A DNA stretch of 64,000 nt from Emiliania huxleyi CCMP1516 (GCF_000372725.1 NW_005199926.1:164371-228370), one strand, 5' to 3'. Positions 52,989 to 63,640 are shown, numbered from the stretch's first letter. Made by a program: numbers and translations. Notes: generated from the letters alone by a model not told the origin.

Positions 52989-55900
52989 TCACAGCTCTAC
53001 CTTCTTCCCTCCGGCGGCCGCGCCGGCGAGGGTCCGCTCGAGGAAGGCGTAGGCGAGGGTCGACATGAAGGCGCGCTGCTTGTTGTCCGCCGCGCCGCCG
53101 TGCCCTCCCTCGATGTTCTCGTAGTAGTGTGTGGACGGCCCCTTGCCTAGCTCAAGCAGCTTGTGGACCATCTTGCGCGCGTGGCCGGGGTGGACTCGGT
53201 CGTCGCGCGTCGACGTGGTGAAGAGGATGGGCGGGTAGGCGGTGGCCTCGTCCAGGTTGTGGTACGGCGAGTAGCGCTGCAGGAAGGACCAGTCGTCCGT
53301 GTCTGGGTCGCCGTACTCGCCCATCCAGCTCGCCCCGGCGAGGAGCTTGTGGAAGCGGCGCATGTCGAGCAGCGGCACCTGCAGCGAAGCTCATTCGAGG
53401 CTCAGGCGAGGCGCAGGGGAGGCGCGTGTCTAGGAGGGGCGCCTGGCAGACAATCGCGCCAAACAGGCCCGAGTGGCGCGCAAGCATGTTGCCCGTGAGC
53501 AGTCCGCCGTTGGAGCCGCCCTGGCAGCCGAGCTTGGAGGGCGAGGTGACGCCGCGCGAGATCAGGTCGCGTGCGACCGCCTGTTCACAGCTGCGGGCGT
53601 GAAGCGACGCGGCGCGCAACCCGCGAGGTCGGGTCGCGCGAGGCCGCCTCGAAGTCCTCGTACGCCTTGTTGCGCTTCTCCTTGAGCGCGGCCTGGTGCC
53701 AGCGAGGGCCGTACTCGCCTCCGCCGCGGATGTTCGCCTGCACGTACGCGTGTCCCTTCTCGAGCCACGCCGCGCCGACACCGCCGGAGTAGCCCGGCGT
53801 GAGGCTGATCTCGAAGCCGCCGTACCTGTCCAGCAGCAGGGCGCGTTGAGCCCGAGCGGCGAGAGGCGGCCCTCTAGGCCGCCGACACCCGTAGAGCAGC
53901 GTCGGCGTCGAGCCGTCGAGCGGCAGCCCCTCCTTGCTGACGAGGAAGTAGGGCACCCTCGTCCCGTCGGCCGACGTGGCGAAGAGCTGCTGCGTCTTGA
54001 GGCCGTCGGCGTTGAAGAAGGCGGGCAGCGACTTGAGCGGCTCCTGCTCGAGCGGCGAGCCCGCGTCCGCCAGCGACAGCGCGGTCGGCTGCGTGTAGCT
54101 CGACGTCGTCGTCCAGACCGCGTCGCCCGCCTCGGCGTCGACGGCGGAGAAGGAGGAGACGGCGTACCTGGTGGTTGGCAGAGGAGAGTCTCGCCCCCCA
54201 CCGACCCTGGCCCCGAGAGGGGGAGAGGGCGGCGTGCACCCCTCGGAGCGGACCGTCTGCTCGAGTGACCACGCGCCGGCCGCGTAGCGCCAGAAGCGGC
54301 TCTCGTTGACGACGTCCTGCAGCACGCTCAGCACGAGGCGCGACTTGGTGGCGGAGGAACCCTCGAGCGAGCAGCTCTCCGTCGGGGTGAAGAGAGGCAC
54401 CAGCAGCGACCGCCGCGCCTCGTCGCCGTCCGCATCGAGGAAGGGCTCGAGCGGCGCCGCGAGCAGAGCACCCGCCTCGTGCCCGAGCCACGCCTGGTCC
54501 GAGAGGTCCGAGTCAAAAGCGCAACTCCTCTCGGCCGCACCTCGGCGCTCCATCTCGGGCCATCTCCCGGCTCTCTCTCTCGCCGTTCGCAGCGTGACCA
54601 GCAGCTGGTCGGCGAAGGTCTCGATGTCGGCGTCCTCAGGGACGGGCACCTCGCTGAAGGAGCCGTCGGGCCGCCGCACCTCGTACGCGCGATAGGGGAG
54701 AGATAAGGGGAGAGATGGGGGAGAGATGGGGGAGAGATGGGGGAGAGAAGGAGCCGCCGGGCCGCCGCGCCTCGTACGCCGACGTGTAGAAGGTGATGGA
54801 GCGAGACCGCAGCTCGTACCGATGCCCGCGGTCGAGGTAGGCGTAGCCGGTGACGGCGACGTCGCTCTTCTCGCCCTCGTACACCTTGGTCGCCTCGCTG
54901 AGTGGCGTGCCGCGCCTCCACTCGTACACCGTCCGCGGGTAGCCGCTGTCCGTCATCTCCTCCTCGCCTGCGCTCAGCCGCCGGTCGTGAGAGGGCAGAG
55001 CGGGCGAGCGGGTCCGTGCGTCAGCCCGTCGTCGCCAAAGACTCCGCCGACGAGCAGCGTGTCGCGGTCCTGGTCACAGCACTTGCTCACAGTATTGCGG
55101 CGTGGAGAGACGCCGCCGGCCCCCTCCCGCTGATCTCGGATCGTCTCCCGCTGATCTCGGGTCGTCTCAACCTTGTAGCAGAGGCGCGACTTAGCCTCTG
55201 GCAGCGCGAAGCCGCCCTCCCTCTCCGCGACAAAGGCCTTTGCGTCGAGGTCGAACTCGCGCACCTGCCGTTGCATCGCATCCCATTACCGCCTCGCCCC
55301 CTCCCGATACCTGCTGCAGACATCTCGCGCGCCACGGTGGCGTCGGAGCCGCCCCGCGAGAGGCGAATCATCACCCGCTCCTTGCGGACGGTGGGCCCCT
55401 CGTCGAGCGGGATGGAGCCGCCCCACACCCACGAGACGCCCTCCGCCGCACCGAGGGCATCCAGATCGAGCGCCGTCTCCCAGGCGGGCTCCTCCTGTTC
55501 GCAGCTCGACGCGGTGAAGAGGCTCTCACAGTCGAGCGCCGACGGCAGGAGGAGGGAGACTCTCCTTGCGGTACTCGTCGAGGGTGCACCGCCGCCAGAT
55601 GCCGCGGACGTGCGTCTCGTCCTGCCAAAAGTTGTAGTAGAGGCCGTTCAGCACGCGGCCGATGTACGGGATCTTTGCCTTCGAGTCCAGGATCTCCAGG
55701 ATCCGAGAGTACGTGGCCGAGTCGGACGGGTTGCCTGCGGCGGAGGTGGCGTAGGTGGCGGTGCTGCAGTGGCGTGAGGCCAGCGGCGTGGCAGAAGTGG
55801 CGTGAGGCCAGCGGCGTGGCAAGTGGCGTGAGGCGAGGGCGAGGGCTATCGCACCAAAGCTGGAGAGCGCTGCTGCGTTTCGTGCCTTGACCCATGCAAG

Positions 55901-56014
55901 GGCCTCCTCGCCCGTGACGTCCTCGAGCCAGATACGCGGGTCGCTGTCGGGCTGAGCGAGAGTGGGCAGATGGGCGTCGGTGATGGCGGCCGACATTGCA
56001 AGACGAGCGAGCAT
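52989..56014 (-). CDS. Prolyl oligopeptidase family serine peptidase (S9A)
   Basis: The start at 56014 gives MLARLAMSAAITDAHLPTLA and then PRIWLEDVTGEEALAWVKAR. The propeller region has SATYSRILEILDSKAKIPYI, YYNFWQDETHVRGIWRRCTL, DEYRK-EEPAWETALDLDAL, PEAKSRLC, RDTLLVGGVFGDDGLT, SGYPRTVYEWRRGTPLSEAT and SAYE-VRRPDGSFSEVPVPE. The hydrolase domain has YGGFEISLTPGYSGGVGAAW, GPRWHQAALKEKRNKAYEDF, LGCQGGSNGGLLTGNMLARH (catalytic Ser in GGSNGG), DDRVHPGHARKM (Asp) and NIEGGHGGAADNKQ (His), ending KKVEL at 52989. The triad and order match S9A peptidases, cytosolic cleavers of short Pro-containing peptides. Introns fixed by alignment: 53379-53442, 53581-53647, 53826-53888, 54680-54770, 55495-55564 (GA-AG). 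Those near 55020-55300, 55740-55870 and 54170-54240 are less certain. No signal peptide is evident. Confidence 0.9.
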
Positions 56015-56314
56015 AAAGAATTTGATTCCCTCGTTCGTGCGTCGCCCATCTCTCCGCGAGATGTTCTCTTTGTTTATGCCGTCCTCACATTCCTCGCTTC
56101 GCCTAGATGTGATGAACTCCTCCCAGAACTGTGGCCGGTTCATGAAGGAGTGTGGGTCTCGGGAGTGCGCGACAGCGACAGCATGTTGCGAGCAGCGGAT
56201 TGATGTTTCTGCGCGTGGCCACAAGTGCGGCGAAAGCTCCTGTCTTACAACGGATTGACAGCTTCCTTAGTTTGAAAACTTCGATTACATGTACATCACT
56301 CTTTCTCCCGGGAC

Positions 56315-58794
56315 TCAGACGTCTGCCCGCCTCCCCCCGGCCGCCATGCCGGCGCCACCCAGCCGCCTCGCCGCGCTCCCGGCCCCTCCCCCGGCGCGGC
56401 CGCGCACGACCGCCCTCTCGAGCTCGCTGCTCTCCTCGACGAGCCAATGCATCAGCCACAGCTTGTGCGCCTTGCCCTCCCGCCGGAAGGCCTCCCAGTG
56501 CGGCCTATTCACACGGCTTCCAGCCGTGAAGAGGCGCCGATCACGCCCCTCGCGCATGGAAGGCCTCGGGCGGTGCTGCCCGCTCGGCGGCCGCCGCAGC
56601 ACAGACGGGTCGGGCACCTCGGGCTCGAGGCGCAGCACCGCGGTGTGCTCGCCCGGAGGCATCTCCTCCACCAGCAGCACCACCTGCTCACACCGCGCAC
56701 CGTCAAGAGACGCTGCGTGCCACGAGGCGTCTCCTCGCCCAGCAGCGCCACCGCCAGCCGCCAAAAGTAGGACCAGCGGTCGAGCAGCTGCCTACTCGCA
56801 GCCAGAGGCGGTGAAGAGACGCGTCGCAGTCCGACCGGCGATGGAGCAAGCTGCCGGCGGCAGCGCCAGCGACCGCCGTCCACCTCGCAGCTGACCACGC
56901 CCGCGTCGGGACCGATCATGGTCAGGAAGGCGAGCCGCGTGCCTGCGGCAGTCCCGCGGCACTGGTCGTGACAGGATTGCCTCCCTCGCACGTCTGGGGA
57001 GAGGCGGGGGGAGGAGCGTGCCGCTGAAGCGGAGGGTGGCAGTCTCGCCCGCGTACAGTAGCCACCACGGCCGCTGCTCGCCATTCGCGAGCGGGTTCAT
57101 GTCGAGCTGCGTGTGCCTGAGGAGGGGGAGGGGGAGTGCGGCGGTGCGCTGCGTGTGAGAGGGAGTCGGCGTCGAGGAGCGTGCGCCTCTGCACGAGCCG
57201 CTGCCGCAGGGCGTCCGCCTCGGCGGCGGAGCGAGGCGGCTCCTGGGAGCGGGAGGGGGGAGGGGCGGCGGGGAGGGGCGGCGGGGAGGGGTGAGGCGGT
57301 GAAGGGTGAGGGGTGAGAGGGTCTTCCCCTTGTGGCGGCTCCTTTGCGCAGACGGGGCGCTGCGAGGCGGTCGGGTGTGGGGAGAGGTCCGGTGGGGAGA
57401 GGGCAGGGCGAGCGCCTTGGCGTAGAAGAAGGAGAGCTGGTCGGGCTTCACCTCCTCCGCCCGGCCGCGCCCCCACGGCCGCGCGTGCAGCGGAGGCGGC
57501 AGTGGCACGGCGCGGCCGGTGGCGGCGGCGCGGCCGGCGGCGGCGGCCGCGGCCGCGGCGGCGCGTGTCGCTTGGAGCGAGGCGGAGATGGCGGCGGCGG
57601 CGAGGGCGGCGCCGGGAGGGAGGAAGTGGCAGTCGTCTCGGAAGGCTCGCTGCCGGAGGTGGGGAGGCAGCCTCGCCATCAGAGGCGCGAGCCTGAGGGA
57701 GGGGACGTGGTGGGGGTGGTTGGGGGTGGGGGTGGTTGGGGGTGGGGGGGGTGGGGGGGCTGAAGATGCGACTGCGGCGGTTGCCAACACCAGAGCTCGG
57801 CCAGAGCTCGGCGACATCTGGGCGACATCTCGCGACATCTCGGCGGGAGGTCTGCCTGATGCTCGGGAGGCCGTAGCGGTCCGCCACGCCGTCGTGCAGC
57901 CGCGGGATGGCGGCCGTGTACGTGGCGGCCGCCGCCGCGTCCGTGTTGTCCGCCCAGGCCTTTGACCCGGTGCGTAGGTGTAGGGGCAGGTCGTCGCGCA
58001 CGTACATGTACAGCAGGCAGATCTCGCTGCGGGGCAGAGCGTCGCGGACGTGCCGGACGATGCCTTCGAGGGCGGAGCCGATGCCGTCGGCGTCCCCCGT
58101 CTCGAGCAGCGTGTCGCCTGCGGGAAGGTTCCGAGAAGGGTCCCCGCAGGCTCCTGGAGCGGCGTGTCTCGAGCGTCTCGAGCAGCGTGTGTCGCCGTCG
58201 TTGATCGCGAGCTCGATGAAGACCAGCTGCGGGCGCCGCGAGACGACCTGTCCACACCGCATCGCGTGACGAGCGGCCTCTCCACGCCCTCCCTCTGCGG
58301 CCCGCGCGGCAGACCCAGTCTGCAACCATGAAGGCGAGCACCTTTGAGCCGCAGTTGCCGCAAAAGGCGGGGACCTCCTCGACGCGGCACGAGCCGGCCG
58401 CGGCGGCTCGGAGCCACGCGGTGACGAGCGGCCGGTACCCCGCCTTCTGCTCCGTCACAGACCCGCCCAGGTAGCACACCCGCATCTCCTCTTCGCCGCC
58501 GTCGAGCGCCGCCGCCAGCCGCGGGAGTCCCTCGCGCAGCCGCAGCACCTCGTCGAGCCGCAGCCCGTCGAAGGCGCCCGCGAGCTCAGCATCGCCGGTC
58601 AGAGGCGGCGAGGCGCCTCGCACCGACCACAGCAGCTCGGATAGCGGCGGCAAGGCGCTGGCGCCGCCACAGTCGGCAGGCGCTCGCGCCGCGGGAGCGG
58701 GTCGTCGCCGCCGCCACCGGCCACGCCGCGCAAAGGAGCGCTGCGTCGATACGGCAGCGACGGTCGCCATGTGCGAACAGCACGTCGGCGGCAC
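56315..58794 (-). CDS. SGNH/GDSL-type hydrolase with C-terminal beta domain
   Basis: The start at 58794 (or 58770) begins an Arg/Ala-rich N-terminus. Block I is MRVCYLGGSVTEQKAGY (nucleophile Ser in GGSVTEQ). CRVEEVPAFCGNCGSKVLAF supplies the oxyanion-hole Gly/Asn. VVSRRPQLVFIELAINDGDT carries the conserved Asn-Asp. GIVRHVRDALPRSEICLLYM and DGVADRYGLPSI precede the final catalytic region. The C-terminal part reads MNPLANGEQRPWWL, YAGETATLRFSGTLL, VVLLVEEMPPGEHTAVLRLE and PHWEAFRREGKAHKLWLMHW, resembling SGNH proteins that act on polysaccharide or acetyl-glycan substrates. Introns fixed by phase: 58248-58314, 58118-58195, 56505-56579; others at about 57680-57870, 57100-57400 and 56770-56830. 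The final DxxH was not located with confidence. The enzyme is probably an esterase of surface glycans; localisation is unclear. Confidence 0.75.
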
Positions 58795-58874
58795 GACGTC
58801 GGCGGCACGACGTCGGAACTAGTGTGGCTGGCGGGCCACCAAAAGGCGCCGGTTATTTTCTTTTACACGCGAGG

Positions 58875-58937
58875 GCCCTCAGCGGAGCTTGGAAGAGGAC
58901 CGCCGCAAGCGGCGTGGCGTGGAGCGGTTGAGCAGCG
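58875..58937 (+). repeat. SINE-like dispersed repeat B, copy 3 (5' fragment)
   Basis: CCTCAGCGGAGCTTGGAAGA and ACCGCCGCAAGCGGCGTGGC match the first 60 bp of copies 1 and 2, ending at GAGCGGTTGAGCA, the B-box-like word. It sits just upstream of the SGNH gene on the other strand. Together with copies 1 and 2 it shows that the element inserts near gene 5' ends. Confidence 0.6.
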
Positions 58938-59106
58938 GGCGGGCGGCTGAACACTTGGCTGACATCTCGCTCGAGCTCTACTTTGAGGAAAATACCTTGA
59001 TGGGCTTGCCCATCCCGGACGTGAGTGTTTTGAGACTCCACACAAACAAACCCGAGACGGTGACGGTGCTATCTAATGATCTCAGGCCCAGTTGGAGGGT
59101 AGTGCG

Positions 59107-59358
59107 TCGGATTACCCGGATCCTGCTGAACTACCTCCTCTTGTAGCTCGATCGGTCACAACCGCCACCACCGACGACATCTCCTCGGAGATGATGGAGA
59201 GGGGGGGCGACACTGCTTTGGCAGCGTGCACCTCGATCGATCCTGTACCGTGTTTGTTATGACCCCCCACCCCACCCCTGTGAACACACCAGTGAGGGAG
59301 GGTGAGACGATCGAGGGGTCCCGTACCATGCGGAATCGACCCTATCCAGTGCTCAAGT
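59107..59358 (+). repeat. Dispersed repeat family A, copy 2
   Basis: Matches 2392-2610 in the same orientation: GCTCGATCGGTCACAACCGC, GCAGCGTGCACCTCGATC, CCTGTACCGTGTTTGTTATG, GATCGAGGGGTCCCGTACCA. It is about 30 bp longer owing to an internal ACATCTCCTCGGAGATGATG segment that is itself a small hairpin. Confidence 0.75.
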
Positions 59359-60721
59359 GCTCAAGAGCGGCCGCACACTGCTCGGTACCAGGCAAGGGTG
59401 CGTGCCGCGTGGCTGTGAGGGCGGGCCCGGCGGCGAGGGAGGGGGCGGAGACGGTGGCGACAAGGGCGGCGGCGGCGAGGGCGAGGGCGGCGGCGGCGAG
59501 GGCGAGGGGTGGTGAGATTGGCAGCAGGCCGAGGGGGGGCGGGGGTGAGTGCGGCGCGGCGGGGCGGGAGGCGGCGGCGAGGGCGGCGCAGCAAGGGCGG
59601 CGGCAAGGGCCGGGGGTGGAGGGTAGTGTAAGAGATCTCGCGGCGCGGTGACGGCAAGGGCGAGGGCAGCGGAGGGGTGGGGGCGGTGGCGGCGGCGTGG
59701 GTGGCAGCGAGGGAGGCGGGCATGGTGGTGGTGGCGAGGGTGGTGAGAGCAGCGGCGGTGGAGACGGTGGTGAGGAGGGCGGCGGCGGTGAGGGTGGCGG
59801 GGCGGCTGGAGGCGAGGGCGGCGGCAGGCCGACACGGGGTTGGAGGGAGCGGCGTGCGTGCCTGGCGACGCCTCGGCCAAGTGCGCAAGGAGAGTGGCAA
59901 GGGAGGTGACTGGGTGATGCTACAGAGGGTGCTTCGGAACGCAAAGAAGAGCATGGAAGGCTCTGAGGGGGGTAGGACGCTTGCGCCGCCCGCTCCGGAG
60001 GCCGCATTCAGCCCGGAGGGGACCGCGGGAGCGGCTCGTGGCGGCTCGGAGAGAGCCGGGTGTGTCTGCGTAGTGGCCTGCGCACTGCCTTGGGGCAGGC
60101 CGGCGGCGAGGGCGGTGGAGGTGACGGTGGTGGCGAGGGGGGGGCGGCCAGCTAGGGCGGTGGGGCGGCTGGAGGGGAGAGGGTGAGAGCGGCGGCATGC
60201 TGGAGGGCGGCGGCGGCGGGGCGGGAGGCGGAGTGTCACACGGAGGCGAGGGTGGCGGCGAGGGCGGCGGTAAAGGGCGGGGGCTAGCGTCCGGAGGGCG
60301 GGCTCGACGGCGACGGCAGCTGCAACGGGCGGCGGGGGCAATTTGGGGATGAGGGTGGGGAGGGTGGCCGGAATGGTAGCGGCGGCGTGGGCGGTGGCGA
60401 GGGCGGTGGAGGTAACGGTGAAGTGGGTGCTTTGGAACGCAAAGAAGAGCGTGGAAGGCTCTGAGTAGACTCAGACGCTCGCGCCGCCCGCTCCGGAGGC
60501 CGCATTCAGCCCGGAGGGGACCGCGGGAGCGCCCAGTGGCGGCTCGGGGAGAGCCGGGTGTGTTTGCGCAGTGGCCTGCGCGCTGCCTTGGGCAGAAATC
60601 GCGCTCTCGCCCCCTCGGCTCCGCCCCCGAGCGAGTGAGGCTCGGAGGAGAGGCGAGGGGGGGAGAGCGCCGAGAGAGCGACTGAGGAACGGGAGAGGCC
60701 CTGAGGGTTGTTGCGCGCGCG
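59359..60721. repeat. Ribosomal intergenic spacer with internal duplications
   Basis: G-rich GGCGG(C/T)GG(C/A)GAGGG minisatellite-like sequence, plus two copies of a ~165-bp block (59929-60118 and 60423-60597). The blocks share CGGAACGCAAAGAAGAGC, GCTCCGGAGGCCGCATTCAG, CCCGGAGGGGACCGCGGGAG and GTGGCCTGCGC. It lies directly 3' of the 28S gene, so it is read as spacer (3' ETS/IGS). The proline-rich minus-strand frames here are composition artefacts. Confidence 0.65.
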
Positions 60722-60727
60722 CAACAA
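60708..60727. terminator. Perfect 20-nt palindrome at the 28S 3' end
   Basis: TTGTTGCGCGCGCGCAACAA, overlapping the last ~6 nt of mature 28S. It could form a processing or termination stem at the end of the rRNA transcript; this is inferred from position only. Confidence 0.4.
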
Positions 60728-61066
60728 ATCGTCAGAACCAAGGCTGAATCTCAGCGGATCGTGGCAACAAGGCCACTCTGCCGCGTACAATACCCCGTTC
60801 CTTATTCAAGTCGTCTGCAAGGGATTCGTCGGCCCGGGTCCGTGAATTGTGGTCGCTCGCGGCTCAGGCAGTGCTACCGTTGCTCGTGGCGTCCCCGGGC
60901 CGGTAGGTGGCTTTCCTTCCGGCATGGATTCTAACTTAGAGGCGTTCAGTTATAATCCGGCGCATGGCAGCTTCGCCGCATCGCCGTTTCCGGCGGCGGC
61001 TATACCGATGATGCGAATTGGTGGTTCCTCTCGTACTGAACCAAATTACCGTAGAAAAACAGACAG

Positions 61067-61121
<55 letters not shown>

Positions 61122-61166
61122 GTTGGTGGGTGAACAATCCTGCATTTGGCCCCCGCTGCGAGGCAG

Positions 61167-61201
<35 letters not shown>

Positions 61202-61224
61202 TACGTCGCTATGAACGCTTGGCA

Positions 61225-61267
<43 letters not shown>

Positions 61268-61626
61268 AGCTTGAAATTCCCAAAGACGAGAGGATCGATA
61301 GGCCACGCTTTCGCGGTTTGTATTCGTACTGAAAATCAAAATCAACCGAGCTTTTCCCCTTTCGGTCCACATGAGATTTCTGTTCTCATTGAGCTCAAAA
61401 TCGGGCGCCTGCGTTATTTTTTAACAGACGTGCCGCCCCAGCCAAACTCCCCACCTGTTAGTGTCCCCGACGCGGATCGCGCGCACGAAGCGGCTTGGAT
61501 CCAGAAGTGAGGCGAGCCTCCCTCCGCGCCACCGAGTAAGTAAAACAACGTTGACGGTTGCGGTATTTCACTGTCGGGTTGCCCCTCCCGCATATTCTAC
61601 ACCCATCAAGTCGTTCCACAGTAACA

Positions 61627-61664
<38 letters not shown>

Positions 61665-61669
61665 GATTC

Positions 61670-61705
<36 letters not shown>

Positions 61706-61760
61706 CAGTAGATAGGGACAGTGGGAATCTCACGAATCCATTCATGCGCGTCACTAATTG

Positions 61761-61823
<63 letters not shown>

Positions 61824-61839
61824 GTTGAATTTCTTCACT

Positions 61840-61873
<34 letters not shown>

Positions 61874-62746
61874 CGTCAGCACCCTCGCGGGCCATCGCAA
61901 TGCTTTGTTTTAATTAAACAGTCGGATTCCCCTTGTCCGCGCCAGTTCTGAAGCGGCTGTTCGTCGCGCAGGGAGAGCCGGAGCGCTCCTAGGCCGTCCG
62001 CCGGACGGCCGCGCGGGATCCGCAGCCGTGAGGCCGTAGTCCCCGCGCAGCCAGCCGGCCTCGAGCCTAGGACCCCTGCGCCCAGCCTTCAGAGCCATTC
62101 CTTCTCCCGAGGTTGCGGAACCATTTTGCCGACTTCCCTTACCTACATTGCTCTATCGACTAGAGGCTGTTCACCTTGGAGACCTGATGCGGTTATGAGT
62201 ACGACCAGGCGTGAGAACGAACCGCTCCCCCGGATTTTCACGGGCCGTCGGGAGCGCGCCGGACACCCCAAGACTTAGGGTGCTTTGCCTGCCGTGTAGC
62301 CCTCGCTCCGGCTAAACCGATTCCAGGGCAGGAGGCAGTTAAGAAGAAAAGAGAACTCTTCCCAGGGCTCCCGCCGGCGTCTCCGGGTTCGTTCGCGTCG
62401 CCGCCCACCATCCACGCGCTGGCTCGGGAATATTAACCCGATTCCCTTTCGACGGACGGGCTGACAGAACCAGCCGCGTTCGGCGGAGTTTTCCTGTCTC
62501 TTAGGGTCGGCTCACCCGTGTCCAACTGCTGTTCACACGGAACCTTTCTCCACTTCAGTCTTCAAAGTTCTCATTTGAATATTTGCTACTACCACCAAGA
62601 TCTGCACCGGGGCCCGCTTCACCCAGGCTCGCGCCCAAGGCTGCGCCGCGAGCCCCGCGCCCTCCTACTCGCCGGCGCCTCGCGCTCGCGCCGGCGGCCG
62701 CGCATCGGTGGTCCGCTTGAGCGCCATCCATTTTCAGGGCTAGTAC

Positions 62747-62783
<37 letters not shown>

Positions 62784-63061
62784 TCCGACTTCCATGGCCA
62801 CCGTCCTGCTGTCTGGAGGTACCAACGCCTTTTGTGGTATCTGATGAGCGGACACTTGGGTACCTTAGCGCGGCGTTCGGTTCATCCCGCATCGCCAGTT
62901 CTGCTTACCAAAAATGGCCCACTTTGAACGCGCCGTTCGCCGCCCGGGATCACTCAAGCATCCCGGGCCTCTTGCCCATTTAAAGTTTGAGAATAGGTGC
63001 AAGCTGTTTCAGCCCACAGGCCTCTAATCATTCGCTTTACCTGACAAAACCGTTGCGTTCA

Positions 63062-63112
<51 letters not shown>

Positions 63113-63205
63113 AGTCTTTCGCCCCTATACCCAGATTCGACGAACGATTTGCACGTCAGTATCGCTACGAGCCTCCACCAGAGTTTCCTCTGGCTTCACC
63201 CTACC

Positions 63206-63240
<35 letters not shown>

Positions 63241-63564
63241 TGTGCTCCACTCAAACCCCTCACAGCAGGTCAAGGTCGGTTGGCAGGGCATGCCCTTCAC
63301 TTTCATTCCGCACGCGGGCTTGCCACCCGGGTACTCGCACACGTGTCAGACTCCTTGGTCCGTGTTTCTAGACGGGTCGGAGGGGCCCGTTCCGTCAGCC
63401 GGGCCCCGGGCCGCGCCAGGACGGGAGCTGGCCGTAAAGCCCCGCTCCCGGGTTGAGGCGCGGCGCCGAGGCGCGGCTGACCCGGCGCGCAGAAGTGCAC
63501 CTGGGGAGAACCCCAGGCTGAGTCGGCGCGCCGAAGCCGGGCCCATCCGGGTTTCCTCCTACCG

Positions 63565-63597
<33 letters not shown>

Positions 63598-63606
63598 TCT
63601 TTGCAT

Positions 63607-63640
<34 letters not shown>

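Noticed and set aside
59342-60341. Proline-rich minus-strand frames like a PPPSPPPP wall protein
   Set aside because: They lie in G-rich ribosomal spacer with duplicated blocks; the same DNA is open in three frames, which marks simple-sequence translation.
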